Assembly: GCF_044793635.1 (NCBI RefSeq)
Contig: NZ_CP084992.1
Location: 2,294,001-2,358,000, forward strand
Direction of reading: 5' to 3'
Length of the DNA: 64,000 bases
From: Virgibacillus_F necropolis_A
Lineage (GTDB): Bacteria > Bacillota > Bacilli > Bacillales > Amphibacillaceae
In this document: one piece after another, positions 1 through 8,039 of the stretch
How positions within the stretch are numbered: position 1 is the first letter of the stretch
Layout of the letters: each line of letters begins with the position of its first letter
Program-made: the position numbers and the translations under genes
The notes under the pieces: generated by a model
What the model saw: only the letters and a program-made list of their open reading frames with translations
Database searches by the model: none
What the model was told of the DNA's origin: nothing

Positions 1-359
1 GTATTGCAGGTATAGATATTCCACGTGATAAACGTGTAGTTATTTCATTAACATACATTTATGGTATTGGAAAAACAACTGCACAGGAAATCCTTAAAGA
101 AGCAGGCGTTTCAGAAAACACTCGTGTACGCGATCTGACTGAAGATGAGTTAAGTAAAATTCGTAAAGCAATGGACGAATTTACTGTAGAAGGTGATCTT
201 CGTCGTGAAGTATCCCTAAATATCAAACGATTAATCGAAATCGGATCCTACAGAGGAATCCGTCACCGCCGTGGGTTACCAGTGCGTGGTCAAAAAACGA
301 AAAACAATTCACGTACTCGTAAAGGTCCACGTCGCACAATGGCTAACAAGAAAAAGTAA
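1..359 (+). CDS. rpsM: 30S ribosomal protein S13 (5'-truncated by window edge)
   Basis: The reading frame is open from base 3, and bases 1-2 finish an earlier codon, so only the first residues are missing. The protein opens with IAGIDIPRDKRVVISLTYIY and ends in the basic tail RTRKGPRRTMANKKK. S13 sits in the head of the 30S subunit and contacts the P-site tRNA and bridges to the 50S. An internal ATG at 171 is not the start, because the upstream residues are canonical S13. rpsK follows after 22 bp with its own ribosome binding site. Together with rpsK, rpoA and rplQ it forms the end of the alpha operon. Confidence 0.97.
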   Translation, partial: IAGIDIPRDKRVVISLTYIYGIGKTTAQEILKEAGVSENTRVRDLTEDELSKIRKAMDEFTVEGDLRREVSLNIKRLIEIGSYRGIRHRRGLPVRGQKTKNNSRTRKGPRRTMANKKK

Positions 360-381
360 CGTGAAGGAGGTAAGCTAATCA

Positions 382-771
382 ATGGTTCGTAAAACTAATA
401 CGCGAAAGCGTCGTGTGAAAAAGAATATTGATACCGGTATTGCACATATTCGTTCTACATTCAACAACACAATTGTTACGATTACGGATGTGCAAGGAAA
501 CTCTATTGGATGGAGTTCAGCAGGTGCACTTGGCTTTAAAGGTTCTCGTAAGTCAACACCATTTGCAGCTCAAATGGCAGCTGAAACAGCAGCTAATACA
601 GCAGTAGAAAATGGCATGAAAACACTAGAAGTAACTGTTAAGGGACCTGGTGCTGGTCGTGAAGCAGCAATCCGTTCCCTACAAGCAGTAGGTCTAGAAG
701 TAACAGCTATTCGTGATGTAACACCAGTTCCTCACAATGGTTGTCGCCCACCAAAACGTCGTCGTGTATAA
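382..771 (+). CDS. rpsK: 30S ribosomal protein S11
   Basis: 129 aa, full length for bacterial S11. The central stretch AHIRSTFNNTIVTITD and the C-terminal PHNGCRPPKRRRV are typical of the family. S11 lies in the 30S platform, next to the 3' end of 16S rRNA and the E site. A strong GAAGGAGG site precedes the ATG. It is followed by a 228-bp gap before rpoA that is longer than the other gaps in this operon. Confidence 0.98.
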   Translation: MVRKTNTRKRRVKKNIDTGIAHIRSTFNNTIVTITDVQGNSIGWSSAGALGFKGSRKSTPFAAQMAAETAANTAVENGMKTLEVTVKGPGAGREAAIRSLQAVGLEVTAIRDVTPVPHNGCRPPKRRRV

Positions 772-999
772 TTGTACCGTATATAATTTGTCACCCTGTC
801 TATAATGGGTTATGATAGCTAAAAGTGTGGGAAGTAAAAAGGTAAGGTCTTTTTATCATCCTAGCCGACAGCATCGATGAACGACAGAAAATACGAAAGA
901 AATACAATAGTGCAGAAACGCCACTGCCTATTTGGGGAATTTCGGTTAGACCGCTATGTCTAGCCGGGGTTTCGACGTTTTTAAGGAGGGTTTTGTTGA
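772..999 (+). other. rpsK-rpoA spacer / possible rpoA leader
   Basis: 228 bp without a convincing ORF on the plus strand. A minus-strand frame of 73 codons at 800-1021 overlaps the rpoA start and looks like chance. The end of the spacer holds the strong rpoA ribosome binding site (AAGGAGGGTTTTG). A TATAAT hexamer is present at 801-806 but I could not pair it with a good -35 box. The GC-rich part around 900-975 could fold. Its function is unknown. Confidence 0.4.
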
Positions 1000-1944
1000 A
1001 TGATCGAAATTGAAAAACCAAAAATAGAAACAGTAGAGATCAGCGATGATTCCAAATTTGGTAAATTCGTCGTCGAACCGCTTGAACGTGGATATGGTAC
1101 TACTCTAGGAAACTCCTTGCGTCGTATCCTATTATCCTCACTTCCGGGCGCTGCTGTAACAGCAGTTCAAATCGATGGAGCACAACATGAGTTTTCAACG
1201 ATTGATGGTGTTGTAGAAGATGTTACAACAGTCATTTTAAATCTAAAAAAACTTGCTCTTAAAATTTACTCTGATGAAGAAAAAACTCTAGAGATTGATG
1301 TGCAGGGAGAAGGAAAAGTTACGGCTGCAGATCTAACGTTTGATAGTGATGTTGAAGTATTGAATCCAGAACTTCCAATTGCTACTATTAATGGCAAAGG
1401 AAGCCTGCATATGAAAATAACTGCTGAACGTGGTCGCGGTTATCGCCCTGCAGAGGGGAATAATCATGATGATCAACCAATAGGCGTTATTCCAGTTGAC
1501 TCTATTTTCACACCAGTATCACGCGTGACATATCAAGTTGAAAACACTCGTGTCGGACAAAGCGCGAATTTCGATAAGTTAACATTAGATGTGTCTACAG
1601 ATGGAAGCATTCGTCCTGAGGAAGCAGTTTCTTTAGGTGCAAAAATATTCAATGAACACCTTAATATTTTTGTAGGTTTAACTGACGAAGCACAGAATGC
1701 AGAAATTATGGTTGAAAAAGAAGAAGATCAAAAAGAAAAAGTAATGGAAATGACAATCGAAGAATTAGATCTTTCGGTTAGATCCTATAATTGCTTGAAA
1801 CGTGCTGGTATTAATACCGTACAGGAACTTGCAAATAAATCTGAAGAAGATATGATGAAAGTGCGTAATTTAGGCCGTAAATCTCTTGTTGAGGTAAAAG
1901 TTAAACTTGAAGATCTTGGCTTAGGCTTACGTAATGACGATTGA
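1000..1944 (+). CDS. rpoA: DNA-directed RNA polymerase subunit alpha
   Basis: 314 aa, the normal length for Bacilli. The N-terminal dimerisation domain (about 1-230) contains ERGYGTTLGNSLRRILLSSL and the C-terminal domain (about 245-314) contains the helix-hairpin-helix stretch NCLKRAGINTVQELANKS and RNLGRKSLVEVKVKLEDLGL. Alpha nucleates assembly of the polymerase, and its C-terminal domain binds UP elements and activators. The start is supported by AAGGAGGG 10 bases upstream. rplQ follows after 43 bp. Confidence 0.98.
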   Translation: MIEIEKPKIETVEISDDSKFGKFVVEPLERGYGTTLGNSLRRILLSSLPGAAVTAVQIDGAQHEFSTIDGVVEDVTTVILNLKKLALKIYSDEEKTLEIDVQGEGKVTAADLTFDSDVEVLNPELPIATINGKGSLHMKITAERGRGYRPAEGNNHDDQPIGVIPVDSIFTPVSRVTYQVENTRVGQSANFDKLTLDVSTDGSIRPEEAVSLGAKIFNEHLNIFVGLTDEAQNAEIMVEKEEDQKEKVMEMTIEELDLSVRSYNCLKRAGINTVQELANKSEEDMMKVRNLGRKSLVEVKVKLEDLGLGLRNDD

Positions 1945-1987
1945 TATAAGACACCTTTAGATATTCATAAAAAGGGAGGGATAGTCC

Positions 1988-2341
1988 ATGGCTAGAAAAT
2001 TGGGTCGTACTACCGATGTACGTATGGCATTACTTCGCAACCTTGCATCTGATTTAATCATTCACGAACGTATTGAAACAACAGAAGCAAAGGCGAAAGA
2101 ATTAAAATCTGTAACAGATAAAATGATTACACTAGGCAAACGCGGAGATTTACATGCGCGTCGTCAAGCTACATCATTCTTATACAACCAAGAAGCAAGT
2201 GAAGACGAAAGTGTTATTCAAAAGCTTTTCGGTGAAATCGCAGAACGTTATGAGGAACGCCAAGGTGGATATACACGTGTTCTTAAGCTTGGAGCTCGTC
2301 AAGGTGACGGAGCAAAAATGGCAATTATCGAACTAGTATAA
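1988..2341 (+). CDS. rplQ: 50S ribosomal protein L17
   Basis: 117 aa. It begins MARKLGRTTDVRMALLRNLA and ends GARQGDGAKMAIIELV, which matches bacterial L17 over its full length (about 116-120 aa). L17 lies near the exit of the polypeptide tunnel. A ribosome binding site AAGGGAGGG precedes the ATG. It is the last gene of the ribosomal operon and is followed by a stem-loop terminator at about 2358. Confidence 0.98.
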   Translation: MARKLGRTTDVRMALLRNLASDLIIHERIETTEAKAKELKSVTDKMITLGKRGDLHARRQATSFLYNQEASEDESVIQKLFGEIAERYEERQGGYTRVLKLGARQGDGAKMAIIELV

Positions 2342-2357
2342 TGAAACCATACGCGTT

Positions 2358-2408
2358 AAGGGCAGGACTGAATCTCTTCCATGAGGTGAAGCCAAGCCCT
2401 TTTTTTGT
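2358..2408 (+). terminator. rho-independent terminator after rplQ
   Basis: Arms AAGGGC and GCCCTT enclose a loop with secondary pairing and are followed by a run of seven T at 2401-2407. It is placed directly after the rplQ stop. Confidence 0.65.
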
Positions 2409-2422
2409 AGAAAAGAATAATG

Positions 2423-2640
2423 AAAAGTGGTGGCGACTGTTCAGCGACGTACAAAAAGCGTTAGAGAAGTTCGACTAAGAGCGCCACGTCCTGTGGCAAC
2501 GTCGAACTACCCTACATCCTGTAGGGCATGTGAAAGTACGTTGAACTTTACGTACATTCATCAGGACTAACTATTTGCTAGTCGCTAGGAGCCGGAACTA
2601 GCCAATGAAAAGTGGAGGCGGCTGTTCAGCGATGTAAGCG
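2423..2640. repeat. composite dispersed intergenic repeat (two related modules plus nested hairpin)
   Basis: Two related modules are visible: AAAGTGGTGGCGACTGTTCAG near 2424 and AAAGTGGAGGCGGCTGTTCAG near 2609. Between them lies a nested hairpin: outer arms GTTCGAC (2469-2475) and GTCGAAC (2501-2507), inner arms GCCAC (2483-2487) and GTGGC (2493-2497). A further hairpin CCTAC/GTAGG follows at 2511-2525. The same modules occur in other orientations at 14297-14445 and 16055-16093. No ORF is supported here. Together with the next entry this accounts for the 555-bp gap before ecfA1. Confidence 0.6.
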
Positions 2641-2688
2641 GACGCTGAATTCGCTATATTCATGATAGGACCCTAATATCAGGGCTAA

Positions 2689-2820
2689 GCGGACACAGTG
2701 TACGCTATTTGCGAAAAAACACGATGAAATCACTGCTTTTTTCACAATAACGGAACCTATGTCCGCAAACATAAAAATTGGGGGCATTTTTACCACATAA
2801 CGGAACCTGAGTCCACTAAA
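2689..2820. repeat. GCGGACA...TGTCCGC imperfect inverted repeat
   Basis: The segment 2689-2766 starts GCGGACACAGTGTACGCTATT and ends AATAACGGAACCTATGTCCGC, so the two ends are imperfect inverted copies. A further half-copy, ACATAACGGAACCTGAGTCC, ends near 2817. Related half-units occur at about 62577-62640 and 63010-63025. It is a non-coding intergenic repeat. Its function is unknown. Confidence 0.55.
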
Positions 2821-2896
2821 CATAATTATAATTAAGAAAATCTGAATAAAAACAACCCCAGGCCAATGAGCAGAGCTAGAGGAGGACAAACAGCCT

Positions 2897-3736
2897 ATGC
2901 GAAAAAAATTAATAGAGTTTAGAAATGTATCGTTTCGATATGGAGAAGAGGAGCCCTGGGTATTAAAGAATTGTAGCTTTCATATTTTTGAAAATGAATG
3001 GGTTGCCATCATTGGACACAATGGTTCAGGTAAATCCACCATCGCCAAGCTGTTAAATGGATTACTTTTTCCACAAGAAGGCGTAATTATGATTAATGGC
3101 CAACAGGTTACGGAAGAGTCTATTTGGGATATACGGAAAGATGTTGGTATGGTCTTTCAAAACCCGGATAACCAATTCGTTGGTACAACTGTGCAGGATG
3201 ATGTTGCTTTCGGGATGGAGAATCGTGGTGTCCAACGCGAGGAAATGATAAAGCGGATTGATAGATATTTGAATGTTGTAGGTATGCAGGATTATCGAAT
3301 GACTGAGCCGCATCGACTTTCGGGTGGACAGAAACAGCGTGTGGCGATTGCTAGTGTGTTAGCTATATCACCACAGGTTCTTATTTTGGATGAAGCAACG
3401 GCGATGCTTGATCCAAAGGGTCGCATGGAAATTATGAATACTGTTTCGAGTGTACAGAAGGAGCATCAGCTTTCATTGATTACGATTACACATGATTTGC
3501 AGGAGGTAGTTCAGGCAGAACGGGTAATCGTCATGAATGAAGGGGAGATTTGGGACGAAGCTAGTCCGCGTGAAATCTTTTCAAAAAAGGTGGAGTTGCG
3601 TGAAATTGGTCTAGATGTTCCTTTTGTAGCTATTTTAGTTGATGAACTAAAACAAATGGGCATTCCTATTACAAATGAGGCCCTAAACCAAGAGGAACTG
3701 TTGGAGGACTTATGGACATTACATTCAAGAACGTAA
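2897..3736 (+). CDS. ecfA1: energy-coupling factor transporter ATPase EcfA1
   Basis: 279 aa. ABC ATPase with Walker A GHNGSGKST at residues 40-48, Q-loop NPDNQF, signature LSGGQKQRVAIA and Walker B VLILDEATAMLDP. It is one of the two ATPases of the shared ECF energising module that drives uptake of vitamins (riboflavin, biotin, folate and others) together with separately encoded S components. GAGGAGG precedes the ATG. The last 25 bp overlap ecfA2. No S-component gene lies next to it, as expected for a group II ECF system. Confidence 0.95.
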   Translation: MRKKLIEFRNVSFRYGEEEPWVLKNCSFHIFENEWVAIIGHNGSGKSTIAKLLNGLLFPQEGVIMINGQQVTEESIWDIRKDVGMVFQNPDNQFVGTTVQDDVAFGMENRGVQREEMIKRIDRYLNVVGMQDYRMTEPHRLSGGQKQRVAIASVLAISPQVLILDEATAMLDPKGRMEIMNTVSSVQKEHQLSLITITHDLQEVVQAERVIVMNEGEIWDEASPREIFSKKVELREIGLDVPFVAILVDELKQMGIPITNEALNQEELLEDLWTLHSRT

Positions 3737-4584
3737 GCTATATATACCAACGAAATACACCATTTGCACATAAAGCAATAGAGGATTTGTCATTCCAGAT
3801 ACCATCAGGTTCTTTTGTCGCGATAATTGGTCATACTGGGTCAGGAAAATCAACTCTTATTCAACATTTAAACGGTCTTGTTATGCCAAGTGAAGGGGAA
3901 GTGACCATTGGGGACTTTCAACTAAAAGATGGTGAAAAGCCAAAGAACATGAAAGAATTACGTAGCAAGGTCGGCGTTGTTTTTCAGTATCCGGAACATC
4001 AATTGTTTGAAGAGACGGTAGAAAAGGATATCGCATTTGGCCCTGAGAATTTTGGTGTGTCTGCTGATGAGATTAAGACACGTATCAGGCAAATCAGCCC
4101 ATCTGTTGGTTTAAATGATGAATTACTGTCACGTTCTCCGTTTGACCTTAGTGGAGGACAAATGCGACGGGTTGCTATTGCGGGAGTTCTCGCAATTAAA
4201 CCGGAAGTACTTGTACTGGACGAGCCAACCGCAGGACTTGATCCTCGAGGTCAGAAGGAAATCATGGAGATGTTTGAAACATTGCATCATGAACAACAGC
4301 TGACGACGATTCTTGTCACGCACAGTATGGAGGATGCGGTAAAATATGCTGATCACGTCATTATTCTGAACAAAGGTAAGAAGTATATGGAAGGTAAACC
4401 TGAGGATGTGTTAACGCAACAGGAAGCTTTGAATGACGTGCAGCTCGATGTCCCTGAAGCGGTTCAATTTTTAAAGTCATTTGAGAAAAAATTTGGCAAT
4501 CATATACCTTTTCACCGACAATCGACTAAGGAAATCGCTCAATCAATTCAGCAACTGTTAAAGGGGGCTGAATCACTTGAATAA
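3712..4584 (+). CDS. ecfA2: energy-coupling factor transporter ATPase EcfA2
   Basis: 290 aa, paralogue of the preceding gene. Walker A GHTGSGKST at 40-48, Q-loop YPEHQL, signature LSGGQMRRVAIAG and Walker B VLVLDEPTAGLDP. It forms a heterodimer with EcfA1 on the cytoplasmic face of EcfT. The start lies inside ecfA1, with GGAGG a few bases upstream, which points to translational coupling. Its 3' end overlaps ecfT by 8 bp. Confidence 0.95.
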   Translation: MDITFKNVSYIYQRNTPFAHKAIEDLSFQIPSGSFVAIIGHTGSGKSTLIQHLNGLVMPSEGEVTIGDFQLKDGEKPKNMKELRSKVGVVFQYPEHQLFEETVEKDIAFGPENFGVSADEIKTRIRQISPSVGLNDELLSRSPFDLSGGQMRRVAIAGVLAIKPEVLVLDEPTAGLDPRGQKEIMEMFETLHHEQQLTTILVTHSMEDAVKYADHVIILNKGKKYMEGKPEDVLTQQEALNDVQLDVPEAVQFLKSFEKKFGNHIPFHRQSTKEIAQSIQQLLKGAESLE

Positions 4585-5377
4585 TGCATTGATTATCGGT
4601 CAGTATGTACCAGGTAATTCGCTCGTTCATAAATTGGATCCACGCTCTAAGATAACGGTTATATTCTTTTTTGTGTTTGTCGTATTTTTTGCGAATTCAG
4701 TTTTAAGCTACGGAATTCTTACCGCATTTGCATTAGCGAGCATGTTTACTACTAGAATTCCAATACGCTTCATTATTAAAGGATTAACACCAGTATGGTT
4801 TCTAATTATATTTACTTTTTTCCTGCACCTTTTTGTAACGAAAGAAGGTACGGTCCTATTTGAAATTTTTTCATTTAATATTTATTCTGGTGCACTTATT
4901 AAAGGTTTCGCAATATCAATGCGCTTTTTCCTATTAATATTAGTAACGTCTTTACTAACACTTACAACAACGCCAATTGAAATTACCGATGCGATAGAAG
5001 ATATGCTGCATCCGTTGAAAAAAATTAAATTCCCTGTTCATGAGCTGGCACTAATGATGTCTATCTCACTTCGGTTTATTCCAACTTTAATGCAAGAAAC
5101 GGAAAAAATTTCACGGGCACAAGCCTCCCGCGGTGTTGATTTTCGAACTGGAAAAATAAAAGAACGGGTAAAAGCAGTAGTTCCTCTCTTAGTTCCTCTT
5201 TTTGTAAGTGCGTTTAAACGTGCTGAAGAGTTAGCGATGGCTATGGAAGCACGCGGATATCAAGGTGGCGAAGGTCGTACAAAACTACGGGAATTAAAGA
5301 TAGAAAAAAGAGATATTGCTATATATATATTATTTATTTGTGTCGTTGCAGGCATGCTATTGACTCGAAGTTATTAA
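4577..5377 (+). CDS. ecfT: energy-coupling factor transporter transmembrane protein EcfT
   Basis: 266 aa, starting with TTG after AAGGGGG. It has five or six hydrophobic segments (about 25-45, 48-65, 68-90, 105-130, 245-262). The cytoplasmic coupling helices carry the two Ala-Arg-Gly-type motifs, seen as AQASRGVDF and AMEARGY, which dock on the two ATPases. It links the S component to EcfA1A2. The order ecfA1-ecfA2-ecfT-truA is the normal one in Bacillaceae. Confidence 0.94.
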   Translation: MNNALIIGQYVPGNSLVHKLDPRSKITVIFFFVFVVFFANSVLSYGILTAFALASMFTTRIPIRFIIKGLTPVWFLIIFTFFLHLFVTKEGTVLFEIFSFNIYSGALIKGFAISMRFFLLILVTSLLTLTTTPIEITDAIEDMLHPLKKIKFPVHELALMMSISLRFIPTLMQETEKISRAQASRGVDFRTGKIKERVKAVVPLLVPLFVSAFKRAEELAMAMEARGYQGGEGRTKLRELKIEKRDIAIYILFICVVAGMLLTRSY

Positions 5378-5400
5378 GTAGGGAAAGGGCTGGACACGGT

Positions 5401-6180
5401 ATGGAAAAAGTTAAATGTGTTATCAGCTATGACGGTACCAATTTTTCAGGATTTCAAATCCAGCCCAAAAAGCGTACCGTGCATGGTGAACTTGAAAAAG
5501 CGTTGAAAAAGATTCACAAGGGTGAGCATATTCGATTGCAGGCATCTGGACGCACGGATACAGGAGTACATGCGAAGCGTCAGACCATCCATTTTGATAC
5601 ACCCTTTGATATTCCGGAAGAAAACTGGAAACGGGCGTTTAACACTCTATTGCCTGATGATTTGTATGTACGTGAAGTAGAGAAGGTATCAGCATCTTTT
5701 CATGCAAGGTACGATGTTATAGAAAAAGAATATCGTTATTATGTTTGGAATGAAAAAGAACGTGATGTGTTCAAACAGAACTATGCATACCAATTCCCTT
5801 ATCAATTAGATGTTAATTCTATGCAACAGGCTTGTAGCTATCTGGAGGGCGAACATGACTTTACCACCTTCTCCTCGGCTAAAGCGACTACAAAAGGTAG
5901 TAAAGTTAGAACGCTTTATCAGGTAAGTTGCACAAAACGTGGCAGTGAGATTGAATTTATTTTCAGGGGGAGCGGTTTTCTATATAATATGGTTCGGATC
6001 ATTGTTGGGGCAATGTTGGATGTTGGCCAAGGAAGGCGGAACCCGCTGGATATAAGTAAACTATTGGAACAAAAAGATCGGCAGCTTTTGGGAGAAACGG
6101 TACCACCTCAGGGATTATATCTGTGGAATGTTAAATATAGTGAACAAGTACTTGACACAGAGGTATCATCTAGTATATGA
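5401..6180 (+). CDS. truA: tRNA pseudouridine(38-40) synthase TruA
   Basis: 259 aa from the ATG at 5401. The frame is open further upstream to 5338, but the family starts at MEKVKCVISYDGTNFSGFQI. The catalytic aspartate is in GRTDTGVHA (D53). Other family blocks are FHARYDV and GSGFLYNMVRIIVG. The enzyme converts U38-U40 in the anticodon arm of tRNAs to pseudouridine. It lies 23 bp after ecfT and upstream of rplM-rpsI, as in B. subtilis. Confidence 0.96.
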   Translation: MEKVKCVISYDGTNFSGFQIQPKKRTVHGELEKALKKIHKGEHIRLQASGRTDTGVHAKRQTIHFDTPFDIPEENWKRAFNTLLPDDLYVREVEKVSASFHARYDVIEKEYRYYVWNEKERDVFKQNYAYQFPYQLDVNSMQQACSYLEGEHDFTTFSSAKATTKGSKVRTLYQVSCTKRGSEIEFIFRGSGFLYNMVRIIVGAMLDVGQGRRNPLDISKLLEQKDRQLLGETVPPQGLYLWNVKYSEQVLDTEVSSSI

Positions 6181-6192
6181 TGATATATGGCA

Positions 6193-6255
6193 TTTTATTT
6201 CAAAACCATGATTAGCCCCGGAATCTAATTATGATGAAATAAACGAAAATGATTG
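6193..6255 (+). ncRNA. candidate L13 ribosomal-protein leader
   Basis: The gap before rplM holds a hairpin CAT-G-ATTAG / CTAAT-T-ATG (6207-6233) with loop CCCCGGAAT, followed by AT-rich sequence and the rplM ribosome binding site. Firmicutes carry a known L13 leader at this position that allows autogenous control by L13. The position and the hairpin fit, but I matched the sequence from memory only. Confidence 0.5.
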
Positions 6256-6279
6256 ATGTAAATTAGGAGGGAAACTATC

Positions 6280-6717
6280 ATGCGTACAACGTTCATGGCT
6301 AATGAAAGTAATATTGAACGCAAATGGCTTGTTGTAGATGCTGAAGGTCAACGTCTAGGTCGTCTAGCAAGTGAAGTTGCGACTTTGTTACGTGGCAAGC
6401 ATAAACCAACGTATACACCACATACAGATTCTGGTGATAACGTTATTATTATTAATGCAGAGAAAATCGAACTTACTGGAAATAAAATAAACGATAAAAA
6501 GTATTACCGTCACACAAACCACCCAGGTGGATTGAAAGAACGTAATGCTAACGAAATGCGTACAAAATATCCTCAGCAAATGCTTGAACTTGCTGTTAAA
6601 GGTATGTTACCAAAAGGTCCTTTAGGCCGCAAAATGGGTAAAAAATTGCACGTATATAAAGGTTCAGAACATAACAACCAAGCACAAAAACCAGAAGTTT
6701 ACGAACTTCGCGGATAA
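6280..6717 (+). CDS. rplM: 50S ribosomal protein L13
   Basis: 145 aa. It starts MRTTFMANESNIERKWLVVD and contains the family block GDNVIIINAEKIELTGNK and the C-terminal KPEVYELRG. L13 is an early 50S assembly protein. TAGGAGGGAAACTATC precedes the ATG. rpsI follows after 19 bp, so the two form one transcription unit closed by the terminator at 7144. Confidence 0.98.
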   Translation: MRTTFMANESNIERKWLVVDAEGQRLGRLASEVATLLRGKHKPTYTPHTDSGDNVIIINAEKIELTGNKINDKKYYRHTNHPGGLKERNANEMRTKYPQQMLELAVKGMLPKGPLGRKMGKKLHVYKGSEHNNQAQKPEVYELRG

Positions 6718-6736
6718 TTAAAAGGAGGTTACCCAA

Positions 6737-7129
6737 ATGGCACAAGTACAATACTACGGCACAGGTCGTCGTAAGAAATCAACTGCACGTGTACGTCTAG
6801 TTCCAGGCAACGGTAAAGTTGTTGTAAATGGTCGTGAAGCTCAGGCTTATTTCCCATATGAGACGCAACTTCTTATTTTAAACCAACCGCTTGCTGTTAC
6901 AGAAACAGAAGGCACATACGACGTTTTAGTAAACGTTCATGGTGGAGGATTCACTGGTCAAGCTGGTGCTATCCGTCACGGTGTTGCTCGCGCGCTCTTA
7001 GAAGCGGATCCAGAATACCGCGCTTCTCTAAAACGTGAAGGCTACCTAACTCGTGATTCTCGTATGAAAGAACGTAAGAAATACGGTCTTAAAGGTGCTC
7101 GTCGTGCACCACAGTTCTCAAAACGTTAA
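6737..7129 (+). CDS. rpsI: 30S ribosomal protein S9
   Basis: 130 aa. It begins MAQVQYYGTGRRKKSTARVR and ends in the invariant RRAPQFSKR, whose tail reaches the P-site tRNA anticodon. GGAGG lies 8 bp before the ATG. It is the last gene of the rplM-rpsI operon. Confidence 0.98.
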   Translation: MAQVQYYGTGRRKKSTARVRLVPGNGKVVVNGREAQAYFPYETQLLILNQPLAVTETEGTYDVLVNVHGGGFTGQAGAIRHGVARALLEADPEYRASLKREGYLTRDSRMKERKKYGLKGARRAPQFSKR

Positions 7130-7143
7130 TATATCACAATACC

Positions 7144-7183
7144 AAATACCCTTTTTTCCATTCTTGGAGAGAGGGTATTTTTT
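7144..7183 (+). terminator. terminator after rpsI
   Basis: Arms AAATACCCT and AGGGTATTT with a T-rich tail, directly downstream of the rpsI stop. Confidence 0.85.
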
Positions 7184-7364
7184 ATGCTCATTTATCGGGA
7201 TTGAAATAATTCGATTTTCCTCATTGTGTAATAATTTTTTTTGATATACTTTCGAAATTAAAAAAATGATAGAATATTATCGAATGTTGCGTTAAGATTG
7301 ATATGGAATAGAAAACCAATTCGGCAATTATTTTACATAGAAACGTAGAAAAGGAATGTATTAT

Positions 7365-8039
7365 ATGACATACCATTTTAATCTGATTAAATTCTTTTTT
7401 CCAATTGATGATCACTTGTATCGAATTAAACAGTCAGAAAAGATTTATAACCTATGGAAGGTTAGTGGCTTGCTTGTCCTATTAAGTATGATAATTTATG
7501 CTTGGATGGCTTCTCTTGGAATGGGTACAGACCTGATCTCCAAGGGTGCAATTGGGCTGAGTGAACTGCAATATGAACAAAGTAAACTCTGGTTTGTGCT
7601 TGGAAGAATTGGGTATGCCATTTTATTGACTGCATTCATTTTATTTGTGCCTGCACTTATTTTTCACTTAGTAGCCGATATACCGTATCAAAAAGTATTG
7701 ATTATGCAGCAAGTAGTATTATTCGTAATGCTAATCGAACGTGTTATTTGGATACCGTTATTCGTTTATTTTGGATTGGACTGGTACGTGTCACCTTTCT
7801 CATTTGGTGTTATTGTATCTTATTTAACAGAAGCAGATTGGCCTGTTTATTTTTTCGGGGCTGTTTCACTTGTTCAACTATGGATCATTTGGTTTCAAAT
7901 AAAATACATTAGCTATTTATCCTCCATTAAAAAACATTGGATTTGGATAAATGTTATCTCTTTACATCTGTTTTACTGGTTTATTGTAGCGTTCTTAGCG
8001 TACTTTGATAGTTTTATGATAAGTGGGTGGTTTGAATGA
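7365..8039 (+). CDS. Yip1-like multi-spanning membrane protein
   Basis: 224 aa from the ATG at 7365, which has AAAAGGA nine bases upstream; the ATG at 7356 directly abuts that site. There are about five hydrophobic segments (roughly residues 30-50, 82-105, 115-140, 155-180, 195-218), and the N-terminal region before the first is amphipathic. The size, topology and coupling (ATGA overlap) to an HlyD-like adaptor resemble the YknW/YknX pair of B. subtilis, but sequence similarity to YknW is not obvious to me. No ABC ATPase or permease follows. The function is unassigned. Confidence 0.5.
   Translation: MTYHFNLIKFFFPIDDHLYRIKQSEKIYNLWKVSGLLVLLSMIIYAWMASLGMGTDLISKGAIGLSELQYEQSKLWFVLGRIGYAILLTAFILFVPALIFHLVADIPYQKVLIMQQVVLFVMLIERVIWIPLFVYFGLDWYVSPFSFGVIVSYLTEADWPVYFFGAVSLVQLWIIWFQIKYISYLSSIKKHWIWINVISLHLFYWFIVAFLAYFDSFMISGWFE

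Noticed and set aside
800..1021. Minus-strand 73-codon frame before rpoA
   Set aside because: Overlaps the rpoA start and ribosome binding site; composition is not protein-like.
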